Part shown: piece by piece, positions 42,156 through 49,675 of the stretch
Position numbering within the stretch: position 1 is the stretch's first letter
Layout of the letters: each line of letters starts with the position of its first letter
Assembly (NCBI RefSeq): GCF_049800775.1
Contig: NZ_JBNAFR010000003.1
Coordinates: forward strand, 62,001-126,000
Reading direction: 5' to 3'
Source: Dinoroseobacter sp049800775
GTDB lineage: Bacteria > Pseudomonadota > Alphaproteobacteria > Rhodobacterales > Rhodobacteraceae
DNA length: 64,000 nt
Notes under the pieces: model-generated
What the model was told of the DNA's origin: nothing
Seen by the model: the letters and a program-made list of their open reading frames with translations, nothing else
Database searches by the model: none
Position numbers and translations under genes: made by a program

Positions 42156-42185
42156 CTTTTATTTCACGCCCAACTCTGGCGTCAA
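42156..42185 (-). promoter_or_regulatory. Candidate sigma70-type promoter for hrcA-grpE
   Basis: On the minus strand TTGACG (42185-42180) is followed by an 18-bp spacer and TAAAAG (42161-42156), about 28 bp before the ATG. The -35 box matches 5 of 6 consensus bases and the -10 box 4 of 6. It is a visual assignment. Confidence 0.4.
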
Positions 42186-42242
42186 CGGCTTGCCATTTAG
42201 ATAAGGGCGCGCCTATCTGGCGCAAATAGCGAAAGGATCGTC

Positions 42243-42959
42243 ATGCGACCGTCAGGACGTCAAGTCAATGAAATGCGCGCTGTCTCCATCGAGACCGGGT
42301 TCACGAAACATGCCGAGGGCTCCTGCCTGATTTCCATGGGCGAAACCCGCGTCTTGTGCACGGCCTCGGTCGAAGAGCGCGTGCCCCCCTTCCTGCGCAA
42401 TTCCGGACTGGGCTGGGTCACGGCGGAATACGGCATGCTGCCCCGCGCGACCCATACACGGGGGCGACGCGAAGCCGCAGCGGGCAAGCAATCGGGCCGA
42501 ACGCAGGAAATCCAGCGTCTGATCGGGCGCAGCCTGCGCGCAGGCGTGGACCGGGTCGCCCTGGGCGAACGGCAGATCACGGTGGATTGCGACGTGATCC
42601 AGGCCGACGGCGGCACACGCTGCGCATCGATCACCGGGGCCTGGGTTGCCCTGCGTCTGGCCGTGAACAAGCTGATGAAGACCGGCGACATTATCACCGA
42701 TCCGCTGATGGATCACGTAGCAGCGGTGTCCTGCGGGATCTACGCGGGTCAGCCCGTCCTCGATCTTGACTATGCCGAGGATTCCGAGGCCGGCACGGAC
42801 GCGAATTTCGTGATGACCGGATCTGGGGGCCTGATCGAGGTTCAGGGCTCTGCCGAGGGCGCACCCTTCTCGCGCGATGCGTTGAACACCTTGATGGATC
42901 TGGCCGAAGCCGGTGTCGCAGAGCTGGTAGCAGCTCAGAAAGCGGCCGTCGGCCAATGA
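42243..42959 (+). CDS. rph: Ribonuclease PH
   Basis: The 238-residue product is standard length and starts MRPSGRQVNEMRAVSIETGF. It keeps the phosphate-binding and catalytic regions GLGWVTAEYGMLPRATHTR and EIQRLIGRSLRAGVD. RNase PH trims 3' ends of tRNA and rRNA precursors by phosphorolysis. AAGGA lies 5 bp upstream. It opens an overlapping operon with rdgB, a Rid-family gene, hemW and DUF454. The stop overlaps the rdgB ATG by 4 bp. Confidence 0.96.
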   Translation: MRPSGRQVNEMRAVSIETGFTKHAEGSCLISMGETRVLCTASVEERVPPFLRNSGLGWVTAEYGMLPRATHTRGRREAAAGKQSGRTQEIQRLIGRSLRAGVDRVALGERQITVDCDVIQADGGTRCASITGAWVALRLAVNKLMKTGDIITDPLMDHVAAVSCGIYAGQPVLDLDYAEDSEAGTDANFVMTGSGGLIEVQGSAEGAPFSRDALNTLMDLAEAGVAELVAAQKAAVGQ

Positions 42960-43573
42960 CCCTCTTTGCCGACAAGACCCTGCTCGTCGCCAGTCACAAC
43001 AAGGGCAAGATCGAAGAGATTGCCCATCTGCTGGAGCCTTACGGCATCGCCGTGACCTCGGCGGCCGAGCATGGTCTGTCGGAACCCGAGGAAACCGAAA
43101 CGAGCTTTGTCGGTAATGCCCGGATCAAGGCTCATTACGCCGCAAAAGAGACCGGTTTGCCCGCCCTCGCCGATGATAGCGGGTTGGAGGTCGACGCACT
43201 CGACGGTGCCCCTGGTGTCTACACGGCAGATTGGGCCGAGACCACGTCCGGACGCGATTTCAAGATGGCCATGGCCAAGGTGCACGACGCGCTTCTGGCG
43301 AAGGGCGCCGCAGCCCCTTGGCGAGCACGGTTCTGCTGCACGCTGGTGCTCGCCCTGCCCGACGGGACAGATCACGTTTTCCCCGGCACCATGGATGGTC
43401 AATTGGTCTGGCCCATGCGCGGGGATCAGGGACATGGCTATGATCCGGTGTTCCAGCCCGATGGCTATGACATCACCTTTGGCGAGATGGACCGGTGGGA
43501 GAAGAACAAGATCAGCCACCGCGCCGATGCTTTCGCGAAATTCAAAGCGGCGTGTTTTCCGGAGGGGTCATGA
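42956..43573 (+). CDS. rdgB: Non-canonical purine NTP pyrophosphatase (dITP/XTP)
   Basis: The 205-residue Ham1/RdgB product has the start SHNKGKIEEIAHLL and the substrate motif ADDSGLEVDALDGAPGVYTADWA. The C-terminal GYDPVFQPDG and WEKNKISHRADAF segments follow, typical of the family. It cleaves dITP, XTP and dXTP to monophosphates and keeps deaminated bases out of DNA. Both ends overlap neighbours by 4 bp. Confidence 0.95.
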   Translation: MTLFADKTLLVASHNKGKIEEIAHLLEPYGIAVTSAAEHGLSEPEETETSFVGNARIKAHYAAKETGLPALADDSGLEVDALDGAPGVYTADWAETTSGRDFKMAMAKVHDALLAKGAAAPWRARFCCTLVLALPDGTDHVFPGTMDGQLVWPMRGDQGHGYDPVFQPDGYDITFGEMDRWEKNKISHRADAFAKFKAACFPEGS

Positions 43574-43947
43574 GACGCCTGATATCCTCCGGATCGCCCT
43601 TTGAGGCCGAAATTGGCTACTCCCGGGCGGTCGTACAGGGGGATTGGTGCTTCCTGTCGGGCGTCACCGGGTATGACTACACAACCATGAGCTTGCCAGT
43701 GAGCGTTGAAGAACAGGCAAGTAATTGTTTTAAAACGATATTTAGTGTCTTGGAGGAAGCTGATTTCAGCCCCGATACGATCTGCCGGGTCCAATACACG
43801 CTATCGGACCGCGCGCTGGCCCAAAAGGTCATCCCGGTTCTTGGCGCCGCCCTGGGCGAGATCCGCCCGGCCGCCACCATGGTCTTTGCCGGGCTGCTGG
43901 AGCCCGAAATGCTGATCGAGATCGAAGTTACGGCGTTCAAAGGCTAA
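43570..43947 (+). CDS. RidA/YjgF-family protein lacking the catalytic arginine
   Basis: I use ATG 43570, overlapping the rdgB stop by 4 bp (125 residues). It has the YjgF/Rid fold pattern: SRAVVQGDWCFLSGVTG, NCFKTIFSVLEEA and a C-terminal IEIEVTAF strand. Aligning the end to E. coli RidA (PARSCVEVARLP) gives PAATMVFAGLLE, so the Arg105-equivalent needed for 2-aminoacrylate hydrolysis is a leucine. It is therefore probably a non-deaminase Rid subgroup. The function is unknown, and it lies between rdgB and hemW. Confidence 0.8.
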   Translation: MRRLISSGSPFEAEIGYSRAVVQGDWCFLSGVTGYDYTTMSLPVSVEEQASNCFKTIFSVLEEADFSPDTICRVQYTLSDRALAQKVIPVLGAALGEIRPAATMVFAGLLEPEMLIEIEVTAFKG

Positions 43948-43952
43948 CCGTG

Positions 43953-45116
43953 ATGGAGGATTGGCAGCATGGCGGCTTCGGGCTCTATCTGCACTGGCCG
44001 TTCTGCGCCTCCAAATGCCCCTATTGCGACTTCAACAGCCATGTCCGCGATCGCGTTGATCAGGATCTGTGGCGGAGCGCTTTGCTCTCTGAAATCGACC
44101 GCGTCGGTCAGGAAACCAAGGGTCGGACGCTGGATACCGTGTTCTTTGGCGGCGGCACGCCGTCTCTGATGGATCCCGACTTGGTGGCGGATCTGATGGA
44201 TCGGATCCGGACCACATGGCGGACCTCGAACATTTTCGAAACGACGCTTGAAGCGAATCCAAGCTCTGTCGAAGCCGGACGGTTTCGTGCGTATCGGGAT
44301 GCCGGGATCAACCGCGTGTCCATGGGGGTGCAAACGCTGAACGATCGCGACCTGCGGGCTTTGGGTCGGCTGCACAGCGTCGCCGAGGCCCGCAAGGCCT
44401 TTGACATCGCGCGGGATTGCTTCGATCGGGTGAGCTTTGACCTGATTTATGCCAGGCAAGATCAGACCCTTCAGGAATGGGAGGCTGAGCTCAAAACGGC
44501 TCTAAATATGGCGGTTGACCACCTGTCGCTTTATCAGCTCACCATTGAGCCCGGCACGGCGTTTGGCGCTCGCGAGGCCATTGGACGGCTTCCGGGCCTG
44601 CCGGACGAGGATCTCGGCGCCGACATGTATGAGCGCACGCAGGAGATATGCGGGGCGGCGGGCATGCCCGCCTATGAGGTTTCGAACCATGCCCGCCCCG
44701 ATGCCATGTCACGTCACAACATGATCTATTGGCGCTACGGAGATTACGCAGGGATAGGTCCCGGGGCGCATGGACGCCTGTCGCTCACGTCCGGGAAATG
44801 GGCGACCTCAACCCATCTCTCACCAGAAAAATGGCTGGACGCGGTTCAGAGAACCGGAAACGGTGAAACCCCGCGTTCCCGCATTCCCCTTGCAGATCAG
44901 GCCGATGAGATGTTGATGATGGGGCTGCGTCTTCATGACGGTATATCGACGGACAGATATGAAGCGCTCTCGGGGCACGCCCTTCCTGTGGAACCCCTCA
45001 AGGAGTTGATCGAAACTGGTCTTCTGAAACTGGACGGAACGCAGCTGCGCGCCACTTCTTCCGGTATGATGGTGTTAAACGCAGTCCTGCGGCAACTTTT
45101 GCTGGCGCATACATGA
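43953..45116 (+). CDS. hemW: HemW, radical-SAM haem chaperone (coproporphyrinogen III oxidase-like)
   Basis: The start is ATG 43953 (387 residues) or GTG 43950. The radical-SAM cluster motif CASKCPYCDFN is near residues 16-26, followed by FFGGGTPSLM and ETTLEANPSSVE. HemN-type anaerobic oxidases carry an extra N-terminal extension that is missing here, and the C-terminus fits HemW, a haem-binding factor for respiratory enzymes. It overlaps the DUF454 start by 4 bp. Confidence 0.9.
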   Translation: MEDWQHGGFGLYLHWPFCASKCPYCDFNSHVRDRVDQDLWRSALLSEIDRVGQETKGRTLDTVFFGGGTPSLMDPDLVADLMDRIRTTWRTSNIFETTLEANPSSVEAGRFRAYRDAGINRVSMGVQTLNDRDLRALGRLHSVAEARKAFDIARDCFDRVSFDLIYARQDQTLQEWEAELKTALNMAVDHLSLYQLTIEPGTAFGAREAIGRLPGLPDEDLGADMYERTQEICGAAGMPAYEVSNHARPDAMSRHNMIYWRYGDYAGIGPGAHGRLSLTSGKWATSTHLSPEKWLDAVQRTGNGETPRSRIPLADQADEMLMMGLRLHDGISTDRYEALSGHALPVEPLKELIETGLLKLDGTQLRATSSGMMVLNAVLRQLLLAHT

Positions 45117-45466
45117 GGGTTCTTTGGGTCACGGGCGGCTCGGCCGCGCTTGGACTTGGGGTCATCGGGATCATTTTCCCCCTTCTGCCCACAGTTCCGT
45201 TTCTGCTCCTCGCAGCGTTCTGCTACGCGCGAGGTTCGGATCGGCTGCACCTCTGGCTCATTGAGCATCCACGACTAGGGCAACCCATTCTCGACTGGCA
45301 GGAACGCGGCGCCATCAGCCTGCGTGCAAAATGTCTGGCCAGTGTGTCTGTTCTCGCCGCCTTTTCAATCAGTCTGATCCTCGGCGTTGCGCCCTTCGTT
45401 CTCGCGATCCAAGCAGTCGTTCTGAGCCTCGTCTCGATATTTATCTGGACGCGACCGAGCGACTAG
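45113..45466 (+). CDS. DUF454 (YbaN-type) inner-membrane protein
   Basis: The 117-residue product has two N-terminal hydrophobic segments (LGLGVIGIIFPLLPTVPFLLLAAFCYA) and two more near the C-terminus (SVSVLAAFSISLILGVAPFVLAIQAVVLSLV). The GIIFPLLPTVPFLLLA and HPRLGQPILDW motifs identify DUF454. The function is unknown. The start overlaps hemW (ATGA). The stop is 3 bp from the convergent parB stop with no terminator between. Confidence 0.88.
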   Translation: MRVLWVTGGSAALGLGVIGIIFPLLPTVPFLLLAAFCYARGSDRLHLWLIEHPRLGQPILDWQERGAISLRAKCLASVSVLAAFSISLILGVAPFVLAIQAVVLSLVSIFIWTRPSD

Positions 45467-45469
45467 AGC

Positions 45470-46381
45470 TCACCCGCCAAGACGGCGACACAGGTCATCC
45501 AGCTCGTCCAGGGATCCATACTTGATCGTCAGAGCGCCGGATTCCCCGTTCGGTTTGTGGTCAATCGAGACGGACATCCCCAGATTGGCACCAAGGTCGA
45601 GCTCCAGAGCGCGCGTATCGGCGTCTTTCTCGAGTTTACCGGACGCTGGCTTCTTCGCGGTCGGGGGTTTCGCCGTCACACCTTTGGCCAGCCGCTCAGC
45701 ATCCCGTACAGACAGACCCTTTTGAATGATCTCCCGCGCGAGCGCACTGGGCGTGTCAGCAGTGATAAGCGCGCGCGCATGGCCAATGGTCAGGTCACCG
45801 GCGGCAAGAAAGTCCAGAACATCCTCGGGCAGCGACATCAGACGCAACATGTTGGCTATGTGACTGCGGCTTTTACCTAGGGCTTGTGCCAGACGCTCCT
45901 GAGTGTGTCCGAAGCGGTCCATAAGCTGACGATAGCCCTGCGCTTCTTCAACCGGGTTGAGATCCGCCCTCTGAATATTCTCGATAATCGCGACTTCCAG
46001 AGATTCCGTGTCGGACAGGTCGCGCACCAGAACAGGAATGTCGTGCTGCTGTGCCAGCTGAGACGCGCGCCAACGTCGTTCACCCGCAACGATCTGGTAC
46101 ATCTCCGAGTCGTCGGGGTCCTTCCGTACGATCAATGGCTGAAGAACGCCCTTCTCTCGAATCGACTCCGCTAGACTGTCCAAGTCTTCCTGCGGAAAAA
46201 CTCGACGGGGCTGATCCGGATTGGGTCGAACCGTTTCAATGGGCACACGGAGATCCGCGCTTGTCGCACGCTCCGCCGGGGCCTGATCTGCATTCTCAGG
46301 GGTGCCGATATTCACATCGGCCATCAAGGCTGACAGGCCACGCCCGAGCCCGCGACGTTCCGCTTTCTTGTCTGCGCTCAT
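45470..46381 (-). CDS. parB: Chromosome partitioning protein ParB (CTPase, parS-binding)
   Basis: The 303-residue product has the ParB N-terminal domain (IETVRPNPDQPRRVFPQEDLDSLAESIREKGVLQPLIVRK, then GERRWRAS, the CTP-binding signature region). A central helix-turn-helix (about 155-215, HTQERLAQALGKSRSHIANMLRL) and a C-terminal dimer domain follow. It binds the parS sites inside parA, rsmG and mnmG and spreads to form the partition complex. It is 11 bp downstream of parA and ends tail-to-tail with DUF454. Confidence 0.95.
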   Translation of the reverse strand: MSADKKAERRGLGRGLSALMADVNIGTPENADQAPAERATSADLRVPIETVRPNPDQPRRVFPQEDLDSLAESIREKGVLQPLIVRKDPDDSEMYQIVAGERRWRASQLAQQHDIPVLVRDLSDTESLEVAIIENIQRADLNPVEEAQGYRQLMDRFGHTQERLAQALGKSRSHIANMLRLMSLPEDVLDFLAAGDLTIGHARALITADTPSALAREIIQKGLSVRDAERLAKGVTAKPPTAKKPASGKLEKDADTRALELDLGANLGMSVSIDHKPNGESGALTIKYGSLDELDDLCRRLGG

Positions 46382-46392
46382 CTCTTTCCCTC

Positions 46393-47199
46393 TCAGGCAA
46401 CCAGGCTGTGACGTTCGAGTATTTCTTCGGCAAGACCAAGATAGGCCTGCGATCCAAGCGATGTCGGATCATACTTGATAACCGGCATCGCATAGGACGG
46501 TGCCTCGCTGACCCGCACATTCCTTGGGATAATCGTCTTGAAAATAAGGTCACCGAGGTTCTCTCGCGCATCCTCTTCAACCTGCCGCGACAGGTTATTT
46601 CTTCGATCGTACATTGTAAGGACAACACCCTCGATCCGAAGTTTCGGGTTCGCCGTCTCCCGAACCTCACGAACAGACATCAGCAACTGAGACAACCCTT
46701 CGAGCGCGAAGAATTCGCTTTGCAACGGCACAAGAACGGAATCTGCCGCCACCATCGCGTTGATCGTCAGAAGATTCAGGCTTGGAGGACAATCGACCAG
46801 AACATAGTCGATCCTCTGAGGCATATTGGAGAGCTGGGTCAAAGCCGTCCGAAGTTTGAACACACGACGGCTATTGGAAATGAGCTCGATATCCGCCGAA
46901 CTCAGGTCCGTCGTCGCCGGTGCAAGGTAAAGGTTGTCGATTGATGTTTCACGTGAAACATCTGCGATCGATGCGTTCTCTATCAAAAGGTCATAGGTTG
47001 ACAGCGTCCGCTCCTCCGGGGGAAATCCCAGTCCAGTGGACGCATTTCCCTGCGGATCAAGATCGATAATAAGCACCGATTTACCGGAGAGAGCCAAAGC
47101 TGTGGCTAGGTTGATCGCCGTCGTCGTCTTCCCGACCCCCCCCTTTTGATTGGCAATCGCAATAACACGCGAGCGGGGTTGGTGCGAAAATTCAGACAC
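46393..47199 (-). CDS. parA: Chromosome partitioning ATPase ParA
   Basis: I prefer GTG 47199 (268 residues, MSEFSHQPRSRVIAIANQKGGVGKTTT). A TTG at 47214 in the same frame is less likely. The deviant Walker motif KGGVGKTTT spans about 19-27, with DLDPQGNASTGLG and DCPPSLNLLT following. It is a nucleoid-binding ATPase that moves origin regions with ParB. Its start overlaps the rsmG stop by 8 bp. A perfect parS lies within codons 80-85 (DVSRET). Confidence 0.95.
   Translation of the reverse strand: MSEFSHQPRSRVIAIANQKGGVGKTTTAINLATALALSGKSVLIIDLDPQGNASTGLGFPPEERTLSTYDLLIENASIADVSRETSIDNLYLAPATTDLSSADIELISNSRRVFKLRTALTQLSNMPQRIDYVLVDCPPSLNLLTINAMVAADSVLVPLQSEFFALEGLSQLLMSVREVRETANPKLRIEGVVLTMYDRRNNLSRQVEEDARENLGDLIFKTIIPRNVRVSEAPSYAMPVIKYDPTSLGSQAYLGLAEEILERHSLVA
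46945..46960. promoter_or_regulatory. parS site 1 (inside parA)
   Basis: The perfect 16-bp palindrome TGTTTCACGTGAAACA is the consensus ParB-binding parS. It encodes the ParA residues DVSRET, so the site was accommodated in coding sequence. Confidence 0.97.
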
Positions 47200-47794
47200 G
47201 CGCGAAAGCTCCAACTTCTAGAATAAACGTGCCCGGCTCAGTTTGACTGGCGTGGGCCTTGAAATCAAAATCCCACATTTTCTGCGCTGCGGCCAGCTCC
47301 TTTTCATATGATTTGCCCTTGGGAAATAGAGAAACGCCTTCGGGCTTCCGGTGCCGTTCGGATGCGTCCAACAGCGAAGGAAGCGCGGCAAATGCCCGAG
47401 CTGTTACAAGATCTGCCTCCAGGGGTTCTATCGCTTCAACACGGTCATTGAGAACTCTGACATTAGCACCGACTTCGCGAGCGACAGTCCTGAGAAAAAC
47501 CGCCTTTCGACTGTCAGATTCGATGCAGGTCACAGTGAACTCTGGACGCTGTTCAGACGCGAGGATTCCAAGAACCATCGCTGGAAACCCGGCTCCAGAT
47601 CCGAAATCTACGAGGCTTTCGACACAATGAGGGATAAACTCATACAGTTGGGCAGAATCGACAATATGGCGTTCCCACAGTTCCGGCACAGTACTCGGAG
47701 CGATCAGATTGATCCTCTTCGTCCATTTCTTGGTAAGAGCTTCGTAAATCTGGAGCCGTTCGCGTGTTTCACGTGAAACATCCTGCAAGACCAT
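47192..47794 (-). CDS. rsmG: 16S rRNA (guanine527-N7)-methyltransferase
   Basis: I use ATG 47794 (200 residues). A TTG at 47806 overlapping the mnmG stop by 4 bp is the alternative. SAM-binding motif I appears as SLVDFGSGAGFPAMVLGI. The segment WTKRINLIAPSTVPELWERHIVDSAQL is typical of RsmG/GidB. It methylates G527 of 16S rRNA, where loss gives low-level streptomycin resistance. A parS site lies in codons 5-10. Confidence 0.94.
   Translation of the reverse strand: MVLQDVSRETRERLQIYEALTKKWTKRINLIAPSTVPELWERHIVDSAQLYEFIPHCVESLVDFGSGAGFPAMVLGILASEQRPEFTVTCIESDSRKAVFLRTVAREVGANVRVLNDRVEAIEPLEADLVTARAFAALPSLLDASERHRKPEGVSLFPKGKSYEKELAAAQKMWDFDFKAHASQTEPGTFILEVGAFARV
47765..47780. promoter_or_regulatory. 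parS site 2 (start of rsmG)
   Basis: A perfect TGTTTCACGTGAAACA palindrome lies at codons 5-10 of rsmG, again read as DVSRET, the same frame and peptide as in parA. It lies about 5 kb from the candidate oriC. Confidence 0.97.
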
Positions 47795-47802
47795 TCCCAG
47801 AC

Positions 47803-49671
47803 TCAAACAGCTTTGCGCAAGGGGCGCTTGCGTACGGACGACAAAATCAACGTCAGCGCGGCCGGTGTCACCCCCTCAATCCGGGCAGCCTGCCCGAGAT
47901 TGTCCGGACGCGCCGCCTCAAGCTTTTGACGCACCTCGTTCGACAGCCCCGCAATCGTCGAATAGTCCAGGTCTATCGGCAGTTCGAGCGCCTCGTCCTT
48001 CTTCATTGCTTCAACGTCCCGCTGCTGACGCGCTACATAGTGCGCATACGTTGCTTCGATTTTGACTTGCGCGGCAACCAACGTTTCCACCTCAAGCTCC
48101 GGCCAAATGCCGGATAACTGATCAAAGCCTACGCTCGGCAATGCGAGCAAATCCAATCCTGAGCGACGACGGCCATCCTCGTTCACATGAAGACCCGCCA
48201 GGTTCGCTTGCTTGGGTGTTAGGGAGCGCTCGTTGAGCAAGTCGAGCGCGGAACGCAGCGCCTCGCTCTTCCGAGAGAAGACCGTGCTTCGCTCAGGTCC
48301 GACACATCCCAGCGCAATACCGAGCGGCGTCAGCCTTTGATCTGCGTTGTCGCAGCGCAGCGCGAGGCGATACTCAGCGCGAGACGTGAACATTCTGTAC
48401 GGCTCAGCGACGCCATGGGTGACCAAATCATCAACCATAACCCCGATATACGACGTTGATCGGCTTGGAACAAAACTGCGATCTGGGGCTAGTGCGGCAT
48501 TCAATCCCGCGACAAGACCTTGCGCCGCAGCTTCTTCGTACCCTGTTGTCCCATTAATCTGTCCCGCCAAGTACAGTCCGCTTAATCCCCGAATCGCCAG
48601 AGTATGATCCAATGCTCGGGGATCCACATAGTCATATTCGATCGCATAACCCGGCTGCAGGATTTCCGCCTGCTCCAACCCTTTGATACTTCGCACATAA
48701 TCAATCTGAACATCTTCCGGCAAGGAGGTCGAGATCCCATTCGGGTACACTGTATTGGTGTCGAGACCCTCGGGTTCGAGGAAGATTTGGTGAGACGTCT
48801 TATCGGCGAACCGGACAATCTTGTCTTCGATGGACGGACAGTATCGGGGCCCTACCCCCTCAATATGCCCGCCATACATCGCCGAGCGATCAAGGTTCTG
48901 CCGGATGATATCGTGTGTATGTGGGTTTGTATGAGTGATCCCGCAGGAAATCTGCCGCGCGGTCGGTGCCGACGACAGGAATGAAAACATCGTTGGGTCG
49001 ACGTCCCCAGGCTGACTTTCCAAAGACGACCAATCAATAGTTCGTCCATCAAGCCTAGGCGGGGTCCCGGTTTTCAGCCGCCCCAAGCGCAGGTCAAAAC
49101 TGTCAAAGCGTTCAGCCAGTCTGATCGAAGGCCGGTCTCCAATCCGGCCACCAGAGAAACTCCGATCACCGATATGAATAATCCCGCGCAGGAAGGTTCC
49201 TGTTGTAACGATAACGGACCTCGCACGGATTTCTGCTCCATCCGCAAGAACGACTCCCTCAATCGCAGTTCCCTGTTGGATGAGATCAGCGACCTCGCCC
49301 GCTATCAGCTGCAGCGATGGCAGGGACTCTATCTCCCGCCGCATTTCCCTTTGATAAATCTTTCGATCACTTTGCGCGCGGGGTCCTTGGACAGCGGGCC
49401 CCTTCCGCTTGTTCAGAAGTCGAAATTGAATTCCCGCCTTATCGGCAACGCGGCCCATGACGCCATCCATGGCATCGATCTCACGTACCAGATGGCCTTT
49501 GCCCAAGCCCCCAATCGCCGGATTGCAGGACATGACCCCGATATTGTCGAGCGACAACGTAATGAGGGCCGTGCGAGCCCCCAGCCGCGCCGAAGCAGCG
49601 GCTGCCTCAGTACCGGCATGGCCGCCACCGATTACAATCACATCGAAGTCGGTTTGTTTCACGTGAAACAC
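47803..49671 (-). CDS. mnmG: tRNA uridine 5-carboxymethylaminomethyl modification enzyme, FAD subunit
   Basis: I prefer GTG 49671 (622 residues; E. coli MnmG is 629), which starts 4 bp after the mnmE stop. The frame can extend to ATG 49719 only by overlapping mnmE. FAD motif VIGGGHAGTEAAAASARLG is near residues 12-30, and GHLVREIDAMDG, GTFLRGIIHIGDRSF and the C-terminal MnmG domain follow. With MnmE it modifies U34 of several tRNAs. The GTG start codon itself overlaps a parS. Confidence 0.94.
   Translation of the reverse strand: MFHVKQTDFDVIVIGGGHAGTEAAAASARLGARTALITLSLDNIGVMSCNPAIGGLGKGHLVREIDAMDGVMGRVADKAGIQFRLLNKRKGPAVQGPRAQSDRKIYQREMRREIESLPSLQLIAGEVADLIQQGTAIEGVVLADGAEIRARSVIVTTGTFLRGIIHIGDRSFSGGRIGDRPSIRLAERFDSFDLRLGRLKTGTPPRLDGRTIDWSSLESQPGDVDPTMFSFLSSAPTARQISCGITHTNPHTHDIIRQNLDRSAMYGGHIEGVGPRYCPSIEDKIVRFADKTSHQIFLEPEGLDTNTVYPNGISTSLPEDVQIDYVRSIKGLEQAEILQPGYAIEYDYVDPRALDHTLAIRGLSGLYLAGQINGTTGYEEAAAQGLVAGLNAALAPDRSFVPSRSTSYIGVMVDDLVTHGVAEPYRMFTSRAEYRLALRCDNADQRLTPLGIALGCVGPERSTVFSRKSEALRSALDLLNERSLTPKQANLAGLHVNEDGRRRSGLDLLALPSVGFDQLSGIWPELEVETLVAAQVKIEATYAHYVARQQRDVEAMKKDEALELPIDLDYSTIAGLSNEVRQKLEAARPDNLGQAARIEGVTPAALTLILSSVRKRPLRKAV
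49655..49670. promoter_or_regulatory. parS site 3 (start codon of mnmG)
   Basis: A perfect TGTTTCACGTGAAACA palindrome spans 49655-49670. Two bases of the mnmG GTG start codon and codons 2-6 (FHVKQ) come from it, a different reading frame from the DVSRET sites. Confidence 0.97.
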
Positions 49672-49675
49672 TCCC

